Positions 1-9,605 of a stretch of DNA of 64,000 nucleotides are shown here, in pieces. The notes under the pieces were generated by a model. It was not told where the DNA came from. It saw only the letters and a program-made list of their open reading frames with translations, and did no database searches. The DNA is taken from assembly GCA_963677885.1 (NCBI GenBank), contig OY782500.1, forward strand, positions 1 through 64,000, written 5' to 3'. Positions within the stretch are counted from its first letter, which is position 1. Each line of letters starts with the position of its first letter. Source of the stretch: UBA1351 sp963677885 (GTDB lineage: Bacteria; Bacillota; Clostridia; Lachnospirales; Vallitaleaceae). The position numbers were made by a program, and so were the translations under genes.

Positions 1-2701
1 TCTTCTTACCGGGATCTACCTGTTTTGGATTTTCCAACTCATAATTTCCTTTTTTCTCAAGAAGAATTGAACCTTCAAACGTTTTCTCTAAACGATAATA
101 TTCCAGCTTAATCTTATCATCCAACTGAACTTTTTCCATTGGTTTGTTCGGCAATACTTTCGCTATGTAGGATAAGAAATTGTACTCTTTTTGTAGGTCC
201 TTATCAAACATACGTGTTATTTGAGTGATATAGGCATACCACTTAACAAAGTTCTTAACCGCTTTTTTGAATCCAAATTGAGTATCTTCTGACTGATTAC
301 CATAACTATCTAAAATTGGCTTAAACAGACTTGTTATTTTGCCAAGGTCCGTTGTTGTCTGTTTGCCGGTCTTATAATATATCTTATTGAATTTCTCGAT
401 ATCATCTTCATTGTACAGATGGGCGTTACGAAGAATTGTTCTGGTGTCATAAATCAGGTTAACATCGATTTCTTCATTCAGCATTGTTTCCTCATAGTAT
501 TTCGAGAAAGATTCTTTAATATCATCAGCATCATTGACAAAATCAAGGATAAACGTATCTGTTTTACCTTTTGTAGTACGATTGACCCTTGAAAGCGTTT
601 GTACCGCTTTTACGCCCTTTAACGGCTTATCAACAAACATAGTATGCAGCAGTGGTTCGTCAAATCCAGTTTGATATTTCTCAGCAACAATCAGCATGCT
701 GAATTCATCACCATGGAATACTTCCGGCAATTGCTTTTCACAAACTTTTTCACCGCTTTTCATCTTGTTCATACCGGTTTCAGTGTATTCTTCATCTTTG
801 TCCTGAACAGAGCCAGAGAAGGCAACTAAAACATCAAGATCATCATAGCCTTTTTTGGCAATATACCGTTTGAATTCAAGGAAGTACCGAACTGCATGAA
901 GTCTCGAAGCGGTAACAACCATAGCTTTAGCACGACCACCGATTTTATGTGCAGTATTTTCTCTGAATGTCTCAATCATGATGGCTGTTTTTTGCTGAAG
1001 ATTATATGGATGCAGTGATTCAAACCGCCTAATCGCTTTCTTTGCTTCGGATTCTTCCAATTCTGGATTATCCGGTGTATTCTTTGCTATTTTGAAGCAG
1101 GTCTGATATGTCATATAATTTGCCAGTACATCATGAATAAAACCTTCTTCAATAGCCTGACGCATGGAATAAAGATGGAATGGTCTAAAACCACTTTCTT
1201 TTCTTGGAATACCGAACATTTCCAATGTTTTTTCCTTTGGAGTAGCAGTAAAAGCGAAGAAGGATAAGTTTTTATGCTTTCCATGGGATAGCAATTCTTG
1301 AACCATCTTATCTTCAAAATCTTTCATTTCAGCTTCTTCTTTGCCTTCTATCTGAGCAAATTCTCTCAAAGCTTCTTCATTATCTGCTAAAGCTGTTTTA
1401 AGTTTCTGTGCTGATTTTCCGGTTTGTGATGAATGTGCTTCATCAACAATGATGGCAAATCGTTTGTTCTTATTGTCATCAATCTCCTCATAGATTACAG
1501 GGAACTTTTGAAGCGTTGTAACAATAATCTTCTTACCACTGTTAATTGCGTCTCTAAGGTCTTTTGATGACTTACCTTCACCAATAGTCTCAACCAATCC
1601 GAAAGCATGATCAAAGCTGCTTATCGTGTCTTGTAATTGGCTATCAAGAACACGTCTGTCTGTAACGACAATTACCGATGTAAAGATGTTGTTATTATAT
1701 TCATCATGCAAACTTGCCAGACGATAACATGTCCATGCAATTGAGTTAGATTTACCTGAACCAGCACTGTGTTGAATCAAATAATTCTTTCCTGAACCAT
1801 TTTCCTTAACGTCTGCAATCATCTTACTTACAACATCCAATTGATGGTAACGTGGAAAAATCAGCTTTGTTGAAGTCTTTATGGTTTCTTTTCCGTTTTT
1901 AACTTCTTTTTTCTTTTCAACACTTACATGCAAGAATCGCTGAATGATATTCATCAAAGAATCCTTGGTTAAAACTTCTTCCCATAAATAAGAAGTAGCG
2001 TAACCATTTGGATTTTCAGGGTTTCCAGCACCGCCAACAATTCCTGCACCATTTGAACCTTGATTGAAAGGTAAAAAGTATGTATCTTTGCCATTCAAAT
2101 GCGTTGTCATAGCCACATCATAAAGGTCCACTGCAAAGTAAACTAGAAAACGCTTATTGAAATGGAAACACAATTCCTTTGAGTTTCGATCATACATAAA
2201 TTGTGCTTTAGCATTCTCTATGGATTGACCGGTAATCTGATTCTTCAGTTCAATAGCCACAATTGGAATTCCATTTAGTGAAATAACCATATCAATGGTA
2301 TTCTTATTCTCAGTTGAATATGCAAACTGGCGAGTTTCTGTAAGAACATTACTCTTGTAGTTCTCAACCAATTGCTGATTCAATGTTGACTCGGGCTTGA
2401 AGTAAGCCACTTTCAATTTCACACCACGGTCATTAATACCATTTCTAAGAACATGAAGTAAACCATGAGCGTTCACTTCGTTGTTGAAACGCTTATACAG
2501 ACTCTTTTCAGCATTATCCTTATAGATTATTTCGTAACGCTGCCATTCCTTCGGTTGCGTTTTTTTGATAAATTCAATGAGTACAGGCAAATCTATTGCT
2601 TTGCCTGCATCATATGTTTTCATATTGCCTTTGGTGTAACCACAATGGGTCAGCAAAGAAGATTCAATATCTTCTTCAAATCGTTTCTCTTTATACTCCA
2701 C
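1..2701 (-). CDS. hsdR: Type I restriction enzyme R subunit HsdR (3' end cut by window edge)
   Basis: This is the motor and nuclease subunit of the type I restriction complex. The reading frame is open from a GTG at 2701 to the left edge, giving about 900 codons of a family that is usually around 1000 residues, so only the C-terminal part is missing. GTG is chosen because an AGGGGAG ribosome site lies 7 bases upstream. An N-terminal PD-(D/E)xK nuclease region shows an acidic residue near 135 and ELK ending at 153. The SF2 translocase follows, with a P-loop (AGSGKS, Lys about 317) and a DEAH box at 420-423. It is last in the operon, 21 bases after hsdS. No frameshift or stop was seen in the part present. 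Confidence 0.93.
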   Translation of the reverse strand, partial: MEYKEKRFEEDIESSLLTHCGYTKGNMKTYDAGKAIDLPVLIEFIKKTQPKEWQRYEIIYKDNAEKSLYKRFNNEVNAHGLLHVLRNGINDRGVKLKVAYFKPESTLNQQLVENYKSNVLTETRQFAYSTENKNTIDMVISLNGIPIVAIELKNQITGQSIENAKAQFMYDRNSKELCFHFNKRFLVYFAVDLYDVAMTTHLNGKDTYFLPFNQGSNGAGIVGGAGNPENPNGYATSYLWEEVLTKDSLMNIIQRFLHVSVEKKKEVKNGKETIKTSTKLIFPRYHQLDVVSKMIADVKENGSGKNYLIQHSAGSGKSNSIAWTCYRLASLHDEYNNNIFTSVIVVTDRRVLDSQLQDTISSFDHAFGLVETIGEGKSSKDLRDAINSGKKIIVTTLQKFPVIYEEIDDNKNKRFAIIVDEAHSSQTGKSAQKLKTALADNEEALREFAQIEGKEEAEMKDFEDKMVQELLSHGKHKNLSFFAFTATPKEKTLEMFGIPRKESGFRPFHLYSMRQAIEEGFIHDVLANYMTYQTCFKIAKNTPDNPELEESEAKKAIRRFESLHPYNLQQKTAIMIETFRENTAHKIGGRAKAMVVTASRLHAVRYFLEFKRYIAKKGYDDLDVLVAFSGSVQDKDEEYTETGMNKMKSGEKVCEKQLPEVFHGDEFSMLIVAEKYQTGFDEPLLHTMFVDKPLKGVKAVQTLSRVNRTTKGKTDTFILDFVNDADDIKESFSKYYEETMLNEEIDVNLIYDTRTILRNAHLYNEDDIEKFNKIYYKTGKQTTTDLGKITSLFKPILDSYGNQSEDTQFGFKKAVKNFVKWYAYITQITRMFDKDLQKEYNFLSYIAKVLPNKPMEKVQLDDKIKLEYYRLEKTFEGSILLEKKGNYELENPKQVDPGKK

Positions 2702-2722
2702 GACACATCTCCCCTTTCTTTT

Positions 2723-4015
2723 TTATGATACTTCTTTTTTTCCTGTTACAACCTCGTAGATTAAGGATTTTTTATAAGATTCGAGTTCAGTAATAATATT
2801 CTGCTTTTTCTCAATAGCATTATCGATATGACTGCATACTTCATCTAAATAATTCCCGATAGCCTCTTGTTCTTCGTAAGGTGGAACCAGCACCGGAAGT
2901 TTTTTTAATAACCCTTGGCTTAATGAGGCTCTTGTAACAAGATTCATTTCTTTAACAAAGAACTTTCGATGCATATCACTCCTGAAATAATACTTTGAAT
3001 AAAACTTAGAAATTTTGTCCCTATATTGTCTAAATCTTATTAAAAATCCAGCAAATACAGCAGATTCTATTGTATTGAAACAAGTACAAGCAAATCCAAC
3101 TTCTTCAATTGTCTCTGAAGTTCTTGTAAAGAAAACATCACCTTCTTGCACTGAATAATTCACCTGTTCCTTTGTATTTGATTGAACTAATCCTACAACG
3201 GAATCTGGAAGTTGTATGTTTCTATAAACATCAGAATAACTTACAAAAGGATGACCTTCACCGAATGAATCACCACCAATGCTGATACCATTTTGCAAAG
3301 AGCCAAGGTATCCAAGTTTATTAACATCCCAATGCTCCGGAATCTCCCCAATCCATTCAATCCCAGAATCTTTCATCTTAACATTCGGATCAAGACCTTT
3401 TGTAACTACTTCTGTAATAAGACTCTGCTTGTATTTCTTATATTCTTCGATGGATTGTTTGGTTTGGGCGATGATGTAGTCGATTTGGGCAACTTTTCGA
3501 TCAAGGTAAGTCACAATCGAAGATTGCTCTTCAATTGAAGGCTTAAGTGCCTTAATGAAACCAAAATCAGTTTCCGTTAATGAGTTTCTCAAGTTTCTTG
3601 ATAGATGCAGATAAACTTTGTCGTTATCTATCATATGCAGGTAGTAATTATAAAACTCTGGCAAACAACCTTGTTTAAGCACGAATTGGCTATACGCAGG
3701 ACTTGTCAATCCATTATGCTTTATTAAACCTATGCATCTAGGTGTAACATCAATGTCGAATAGACACATCAATAGATTACCCGGTTCAAGATGTTGATAA
3801 CCATCAAAAGTAGTTGGCATTTTCCCTGACGGGTTTTCTAAATCTCGAACTATAACGCCTTGTCTTGTTAATGATAATATGTCTTGTCCCTCATATGTTG
3901 AACAAATATCCTTCTTTTTATACATAAGATGTTTCTGAGGTATCACCGACCATTCATCAGGAATTTCCCCAATCCACTCAATTCCACTATCCTTCATTTC
4001 TCTACTCATTCTCAT
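2723..4015 (-). CDS. hsdS: Type I restriction-modification specificity subunit HsdS
   Basis: HsdS recognises the DNA target and directs HsdM and HsdR. Two half-units are visible. Each opens with the motif KDSGIEWIGEIP, followed by a variable target recognition domain and a conserved helical spacer (YKKYKQSLITEVVTKG in the middle, SYKKSLIYEVVTGK at the end). The frame is open from a TTG at 4030, but the ATG at 4015 has AAGGA 5 bases upstream and is the likelier start; ATG 4009 and 3997 are alternatives. The start lies inside the end of hsdM, so translation is probably coupled. The two recognition domains are unlike each other, which implies a bipartite asymmetric target. The target itself cannot be read from sequence. 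Confidence 0.93.
   Translation of the reverse strand: MRMSREMKDSGIEWIGEIPDEWSVIPQKHLMYKKKDICSTYEGQDILSLTRQGVIVRDLENPSGKMPTTFDGYQHLEPGNLLMCLFDIDVTPRCIGLIKHNGLTSPAYSQFVLKQGCLPEFYNYYLHMIDNDKVYLHLSRNLRNSLTETDFGFIKALKPSIEEQSSIVTYLDRKVAQIDYIIAQTKQSIEEYKKYKQSLITEVVTKGLDPNVKMKDSGIEWIGEIPEHWDVNKLGYLGSLQNGISIGGDSFGEGHPFVSYSDVYRNIQLPDSVVGLVQSNTKEQVNYSVQEGDVFFTRTSETIEEVGFACTCFNTIESAVFAGFLIRFRQYRDKISKFYSKYYFRSDMHRKFFVKEMNLVTRASLSQGLLKKLPVLVPPYEEQEAIGNYLDEVCSHIDNAIEKKQNIITELESYKKSLIYEVVTGKKEVS
3338..3997 (-). repeat. Direct repeat of the HsdS half-unit opening (39-bp copies at 3338-3376 and 3959-3997)
   Basis: Both copies encode the same 13 residues (MKDSGIEWIGEIP) with a few silent differences, 621 bases apart and in frame. 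They mark the start of each recognition half. Repeats of this kind in hsdS genes can recombine in frame and swap or delete recognition domains. No extra silent hsdS cassette is visible in the window. Confidence 0.75.
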
Positions 4016-5807
4016 CACCATCCTTATCAAACAGTGACTTCAATGAAGCCATCAATTCAGTCTCCAACGTACTAATTCTGGCAGCAATATCTTCTGACTT
4101 CTCAGGAGCCACATACTTGTAAAAATGACGTGTAAATGGAATCTCATAGCCAACCTTAGTCTTTTTCTTATCCACCCATGCATCAGGATTGTAAGGAAGG
4201 ACTTCATTTTCAAAATATTCTTCAATTACTTCATCTTGATCTCTGTCAAGAATCATTGGTACATTTTCAGTATCACGCTTGGAAGTATCAACAACTTTTT
4301 TTCCTTTTTTCTTTACGATATTACCATTTTCATCATATTCTGGAGTTTCAACAGTAATCTTGTAGTATCCAAATTCTTCATTGTTGAAAACTTTTGACTC
4401 TACTTGCTTTCCATCTTCGTATTCATAGAGTTTGTTTTCAAATTCACCAAACGCCTTCACAATGGCTTCTCTGCATACTTGAGTAAGATCTACACGCTTG
4501 TTTCCGATTGATTTTCTGCGTTTTTCATACATCTGTGAAGCATCAATTAATTGAATCTTACCAGCTCTTTTTACTGATTTATCTTTTGAAATAATCCATA
4601 CATAAGTGCTGATTCCAGTATTATAAAAGACATCGTTTGGAAGTTGAACTATAGCTTCGAGCCAGTCATTTTCAATAATATAGCGTCTGATTTCAGATGG
4701 ACCGGATTCAGCATCACCCGTAAAAAGTGGAGACCCATTATGAATAATAGCCATTTTACCAGTGTCTTTAAGCTTTTTGATACCGTTCAATGTGAAAAGC
4801 ATCTGTCCATCACTTATTTTAGGCAATCCCGGAGCAAAACGACCATTTTCACCTTTTTTATGTTCTGCCTTAACCGCCTTTTGTGATGATTTCCAATCAC
4901 GACCAAATGGAGGATTGGAAATGATGTAATCAAACTCATATCCTTCAAACTGGTCATTGGCTAAGGTATCACCAAGACGCATGTTTTCTGCTGAACTGCC
5001 TTTGATGATGGCATCGGATTTGGCAATAGAATATGTTTCATGGTTGATTTCTTGTCCGAATGTTGTAATCTCAGCATCAGCATCAAGTTCAAGAAGCCTC
5101 TCTTCCATACAGGTAAGCATCTGACTTGTTCCCATAGTCATATCATAGACTGTTTTGACAACGCCATCTTCAACTAATGTTTCTTGTTCTTCTGCAAGTA
5201 ATAGGTCTGTCATGGTGTATATAATGTCTCTGGAAGTAAAGTGCTGTCCAGCATCCTCATCATAACTCTCTGAGAACTTACGAACTAACTCTTCAAACAC
5301 ATACCCCATATCTACTGTAGTAACCTTTTCAATCCCAAGGTAAGATTCTGGTTTGTTAAACTCTTGAATCACGTAAAATAGCTTGTCTTCGTCTTTTGTT
5401 GATCCAACCAATCTATTAAGGGTGGCCATAAAATCGAAGTTTTTGATGATGTCCTGAACATTCTCTGAATATCCACTTAAATAGGCTTTAAAATTGTCTT
5501 CGATGTGATCCGGCTCATTCAAAAGGTTTTCAAAAATGAATGGACTTGTATTATAAAAAGCGTATCCGGAAGCATTTTCAAGGAACCCAGATTTCACCTC
5601 AAATTTCTTAACCTTTTCAAATGTTTCCATAACAGCTGCTTTTGTCGGTCTTAACGTGTCATCCAATCTTTTCAATACAGTAAATGGCAAGATAACCTGA
5701 CCATATTGGTGAGGCTTAAACGTGCCTTGAATAATATCGGCAATGTTCCAAATCATGCTGGCTTTTTCTTGGATGTTAATTCCGGTTTGTTTATGTAATT
5801 CGTTCAT
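4002..5807 (-). CDS. hsdM: Type I restriction-modification DNA methyltransferase subunit HsdM
   Basis: HsdM is an N6-adenine methyltransferase that modifies host sites with HsdS. The protein has 601 residues: an N-terminal helical HsdM_N domain (about 8-150), then the Rossmann methylase domain. The catalytic motif IV is NPPF, with Asn near 298. The SAM-binding motif I reads DMTMGTSQM, a departure from the usual DPxxGSGG pattern, although the gene is otherwise intact. A GGAGGAAC ribosome site precedes the ATG. The C-terminal region is rich in Lys and Glu and ends in a coiled segment. It follows padR with no spacing and overlaps hsdS. Confidence 0.95.
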   Translation of the reverse strand: MNELHKQTGINIQEKASMIWNIADIIQGTFKPHQYGQVILPFTVLKRLDDTLRPTKAAVMETFEKVKKFEVKSGFLENASGYAFYNTSPFIFENLLNEPDHIEDNFKAYLSGYSENVQDIIKNFDFMATLNRLVGSTKDEDKLFYVIQEFNKPESYLGIEKVTTVDMGYVFEELVRKFSESYDEDAGQHFTSRDIIYTMTDLLLAEEQETLVEDGVVKTVYDMTMGTSQMLTCMEERLLELDADAEITTFGQEINHETYSIAKSDAIIKGSSAENMRLGDTLANDQFEGYEFDYIISNPPFGRDWKSSQKAVKAEHKKGENGRFAPGLPKISDGQMLFTLNGIKKLKDTGKMAIIHNGSPLFTGDAESGPSEIRRYIIENDWLEAIVQLPNDVFYNTGISTYVWIISKDKSVKRAGKIQLIDASQMYEKRRKSIGNKRVDLTQVCREAIVKAFGEFENKLYEYEDGKQVESKVFNNEEFGYYKITVETPEYDENGNIVKKKGKKVVDTSKRDTENVPMILDRDQDEVIEEYFENEVLPYNPDAWVDKKKTKVGYEIPFTRHFYKYVAPEKSEDIAARISTLETELMASLKSLFDKDGDENE

Positions 5808-6143
5808 TTAAAGTTCCTCCTCATGCATGACTGCTTCTATATTATTATTTAACAGCCTGATCTTATTATGTTCATGTTTTAAGAAAGCAATGCCTTCATC
5901 TGTTATTTTATAGTATTTTTTACCTTCAAATTCTTTTGCATGCACAACTAACCCATAATCAATAAATCGATTAATAGCAGCATACACCGTGGCCGTCTTC
6001 AGCTCCGTTTTCCCATCAGTCCATTCTCTTGTTTTCACAATAACTCCATATCCATGTTTCTCACCATCATACAATGATAGGAGTATATAGATTGAATACT
6101 CAGATAATGGAGATAGTTTTTCTATGGCCTTTTCAAAACTCAT
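5808..6143 (-). CDS. PadR-family winged-helix transcriptional regulator
   Basis: A 111-residue protein that fits the PadR pattern: an N-terminal winged helix (about 12-85) with the typical YxILxxLxxGEKHGYxI opening, TATVYAAINRFIDYGLV as recognition helix, and KYYKITDEG as the wing. The usual PadR C-terminal dimerisation helices are short here. It is the first gene of the hsd operon, and the hsdM ribosome site lies at its 3' end. A local inverted repeat over the promoter suggests autoregulation of the restriction genes, which is inference. The ATG at 6143 has a GGAGGGG site upstream. No effector is evident. Confidence 0.85.
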   Translation of the reverse strand: MSFEKAIEKLSPLSEYSIYILLSLYDGEKHGYGVIVKTREWTDGKTELKTATVYAAINRFIDYGLVVHAKEFEGKKYYKITDEGIAFLKHEHNKIRLLNNNIEAVMHEEEL

Positions 6144-6166
6144 GAGACCCCTCCTTCTTTACAAAC

Positions 6167-6209
6167 TATTCTATTCGTTATTATATCACTCATTAGAATA
6201 GGTGTGCAA
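6167..6209 (-). promoter_or_regulatory. Promoter and candidate operator of the padR-hsdMSR operon
   Basis: On the minus strand TTGCAC (6209-6204) and TATAAT (6185-6180) are separated by 18 bases. An inverted repeat TATTCTA / TAGAATA (6167-6173 and 6194-6200) brackets the -10 box. This is a plausible PadR operator, although it is not the ATGT-N8-ACAT form best known for the family. Confidence 0.6.
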
Positions 6210-6268
6210 ATAATTGTAACTTTTCTTTTGTTTTTAACATAACACATAATCTTTAATATATTCTTATT

Positions 6269-7831
6269 TTATGAATTCGCTATTCGACGTACTTCTTTAT
6301 TGTATATTGACCACTTATTAAAAATGTTATAATATTGCTTAATTGCATCTTCTATGTGATAATAATTGTTCTCTTTTAATTTCACTTCATCTATAGCAAA
6401 AGATAATATAATCTGCCTAATATCGATAGCAAATGTATAGCAAATCTCATCATATTTTGTATATATGCTGAAAGGCATTGGGAAATGTGCGTCATCGATA
6501 TCAAAAAACAATTTATCAAGGTTATTCAATGCTTCTTTTCTTTTAGCAATAACATGGCTATAATCGACATCATTCGCCCGATATTTTCTGTATTCATTAA
6601 TTACTGGCTCAATGTTATTGACGTAAGTGTCTAAAACGTTATGCCAATATTCAATTAGGCCATCATCAGATATTGTATGTTCGATTCTTTGTTTTTTGCT
6701 AGAATTATAAAACGAGATTTCTTTTACTGTAATGTTGTGATTTAATATTGTCACATCTTTTGAAGGCTTATCTAACCAATGACGATTTTCACCATCTGCA
6801 TACTTTAAAATATATTGCCATAAGCAATTTTCATAATCGATTAATTCATTTGCAATATGGATTTGCAATATATTCGTTTCTTTTCCTTTACATCGATTAT
6901 GGTTTATTAATTCTGATATGAGTTCTTTGAAGGTATCCTCTATATCGATATGCTTTTTATAATCTAACACTAATTTGACGATGAATAGGTTTGCATACTT
7001 ACCATTCTTAAATTTCCGCTGGAGATCTATATTCATAACTCTGTACCAATTCGTGCTGTAAAGTATGGTAGGCATTTCATAAATAATACCGACTTCACTG
7101 TCAGTTTTATTCGTTATTAATGTAAATACACCATAACTGTTTGATCTGAATACCGGAGTTTGCATTTCATCTCTTGCCTTAGCCCAACCATTGGCATAAA
7201 TTCTGATTAGGTTATTAACTTCATTAAAATAGATTTGTCCGTTTTTGTTTAAATATTTGTCAGTGATAGCATCACAAAAGAATTTGGTAAATGCACTATA
7301 CTCATTATTATTATCATATGGGAACGATCTTTCATGTATTGATGAAGAAGCAAATATCGAACATCCTTTACCAAAGGATTCATCAATTGTTCTTTGAGTT
7401 TCGTAATCAAAATTATGAGTTTCTGGATTATCCTAATAACAGCTGTCAATAATAAGTAATTTTGCCTTTGCCCTAGATTCAGCAATAATATCAATCATAT
7501 ATGATGCATCTATACCAGTTTCTTCAAGTGACTGTGACGTTGTGTCGGTAGCAATTAGATATTGCATTCCATCATCTCCATACCCTCCATGACCAGAATA
7601 ATAAAAAATAAGGTTCTCATCACTTGTAATACTTTCACATTCAGCTTGTAATCGCTTAAATAACTCATGTCTCTTAATTTCCCCATTATCAGAGATGGTT
7701 ATTATGCTAAAAGAACCTTCAGGAAGTATATGTCTAAACGATTCTTCAAGCAAAACCACATCATTATTACACATTGGAAGTTGTTGCATGAAATCATATT
7801 TGCTTACTCCACACATTATAATTTTGTACAT
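6269..7831 (-). pseudogene. Caspase-family (peptidase C14-like) cysteine protease interrupted by one in-frame TAG
   Basis: One continuous frame of about 520 codons runs from ATG 7831 (TAGGAG site 7 bases upstream) to 6269, with a single TAG at 7433-7435. Before the stop there is a caspase fold: GVSKYDF opening, YYSGHGG with catalytic His81, and LLIIDSCY with catalytic Cys131. The stop is codon 133, where family members usually carry Ser or Ala-Gly. Past the stop the same frame continues the fold (SIFASSS, then an Ala-Phe-Thr segment) and adds about 300 residues that I do not recognise. A second start (ATG 7165) could yield a 298-residue C-terminal fragment, but its ribosome site is weak. It may be a recent nonsense mutant, a readthrough gene or a sequencing error. 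It lies 10 bases after a zinc-ribbon protein gene, so the pair is probably one operon and may be a defence module. Confidence 0.8.
7433..7435 (-). other. In-frame amber codon inside the caspase gene
   Basis: The TAG directly follows the codons for Asp-Ser-Cys-Tyr of the catalytic cysteine motif. A one-base change from TCG (Ser) or TGG (Trp) would create it, and a Ser at this place fits the family. The codons on both sides remain in frame and coding. Confidence 0.85.
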
Positions 7832-7841
7832 AGCTAATCTC

Positions 7842-9443
7842 CTATATCCTACGTTCCTTTGGAACTTCAAAGGACACCTTTTCAGATCCGCAAATTGAGC
7901 AGTTTTTAACATTTCTATTTCCGCCTGCAACAATATCAAAATCTCTGTTTAAACAGTCAGCACAATACAAATACGGCTTCAGAGAAATTGCTTGTCTTTT
8001 ATCGTCAGCCATTACTTTTAGTTGATTTTTGACCGGATTATCACCAAGAATAAAATCAGGATGAAGAAATAAGGATGTTTTTAATTTCAAGAATCTAGAA
8101 TCACTGATATCTAATCCTCTATATTCATAATCGTTATATAAAAATAATACATACCTTCGTTCTCGTTCATGTGACCATTTTTTATCTTTTACTGATAATA
8201 ACCAGTATTGCATTATTTCTTCAAGAAACTTATTTTTATCGGTATCAGTCATTGAAAAACAGTTGATGATTTTACATAAAAAAATAATTTCTTCTTTAGC
8301 TTCATCACGATTATAAATAACATCAAAAGCAACTACATGAGAAAATACAGGTCTTTTGGTTCCATCTTTACGTTTAAAATACATAATTGGAGCAAGTATA
8401 TCAGCCATCCTATCGTCTTTATAACCATAAATACAAGAACCATAATCTTTTAACATATCTTCATCATTCAATGATTTACAGAATGATGAAACGTAATATG
8501 TTCTTTTAGGAGAAAAATCAACATTTTGAACCCACTCATTCTGAAGCCATCCTTCTTCATCGAACAGTTCTGGTATAACCCTTTGCTCTCTATCATCATT
8601 TAAACTTTCAATTTTCGACATCCATATTTCGTGATTTTCGACACTCATATTAACAATTTCAGGACTGATATACTTACAAATATAATCTTCATTATAATTA
8701 TTGCGTGATTTCAGTATATAATTACTAATGCATGTCATTAGCACACCCTTTAACGGTCGTTCATACGGAAGATCTCCGTTAAGTGTAGTCAGTTCACCTG
8801 CTAACTTGAATAATTTATAAAGTTCTTCATGAGTAAATGTCCAAATTGAGGTTCTTTTACGGCATCTAAAATAACTTAGATCATTGAGCATAGAAATATA
8901 ACCATTCGTAACAAAAGACACTTTTTCAATATAATCCTCAGCAGAATCATTTTCTTTCGAATAATCTAGGATTTCTTCTAGTGTCTCAATTATTTTTTCA
9001 CCAAAAGATAGATCTTTGTCGATGGTAAACGCATGATATGACATATAATATATTTTCAATTGCATCATTAAGCCTTGAAACTCCTCAATTTCAAGCGAAA
9101 CTAACCCCTCTGGAAACCATGAGGCCATTTTTTGCATTCTTGTCTTCAAACCTATAAGCTCATATAAGTATGATTTCAAAGAATTCACCTGAAGAAATAA
9201 TGATTCAATATAAAGTGAATTAATTAATGCCACTTCATATTCTGTAGTTCTTAACATACCTAGCATGGAATGTTGGTTTAAATCATAATCGCTTACCAAC
9301 GAAATCAATATCTCTTTGTTTTGGTAACTTGGATCCTCTTTAAATTTCTGTAATTGTTCATCAATATTATCCAATCGACTTTCGATAGCATTTGAAGGCC
9401 AGTCTTTAGGTTTATTAGCATATTGCATTTCTTCTGTTTTCAT
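7842..9443 (-). CDS. Zinc-ribbon protein with a tentative DUF2971-like region, partner of the caspase gene
   Basis: A 533-residue protein I cannot assign firmly. The N-terminal 270 residues are helical. From about 300 to 460 there is a pattern resembling DUF2971 of abortive-infection loci: a Ser-Phe-Cys segment followed by a DYG-xxxxYG stretch, and later KWSHERERRY. The C-terminus has a four-cysteine knuckle (Cys494, 497, 515, 518). No signal peptide or membrane segment is evident. The ATG has AAGGTG 6 bases upstream. It immediately precedes the caspase frame on the same strand and follows an array of palindromic TGTACA motifs. The context suggests a sensor or regulator for the protease, which is inference only. 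Confidence 0.6.
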   Translation of the reverse strand: MKTEEMQYANKPKDWPSNAIESRLDNIDEQLQKFKEDPSYQNKEILISLVSDYDLNQHSMLGMLRTTEYEVALINSLYIESLFLQVNSLKSYLYELIGLKTRMQKMASWFPEGLVSLEIEEFQGLMMQLKIYYMSYHAFTIDKDLSFGEKIIETLEEILDYSKENDSAEDYIEKVSFVTNGYISMLNDLSYFRCRKRTSIWTFTHEELYKLFKLAGELTTLNGDLPYERPLKGVLMTCISNYILKSRNNYNEDYICKYISPEIVNMSVENHEIWMSKIESLNDDREQRVIPELFDEEGWLQNEWVQNVDFSPKRTYYVSSFCKSLNDEDMLKDYGSCIYGYKDDRMADILAPIMYFKRKDGTKRPVFSHVVAFDVIYNRDEAKEEIIFLCKIINCFSMTDTDKNKFLEEIMQYWLLSVKDKKWSHERERRYVLFLYNDYEYRGLDISDSRFLKLKTSLFLHPDFILGDNPVKNQLKVMADDKRQAISLKPYLYCADCLNRDFDIVAGGNRNVKNCSICGSEKVSFEVPKERRI

Positions 9444-9605
9444 TCTATCACCTTATTAATTTCATCATCCATATAAATATAACACAAAAAATCCACATAT
9501 CGAAAAACCAGATCAAATCTTCCATTGGACGAATCAACCTTGATTGATTTTTCATAATGAAAGCATTAAATTTTTCTGATATCGTTTAAAATCTGTATAT
9601 ATAAA

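Noticed and set aside
7433..7435. TAG as a general sense codon (recoded genetic code)
   Set aside because: Other genes in the window, such as hsdM, tyrS and the hemerythrin gene, end at TAG, so it is a normal stop here.
7249..7494. An 81-codon open frame between the two caspase parts
   Set aside because: It is another frame over the caspase gene; the caspase frame continues through the same bases with family-like residues.
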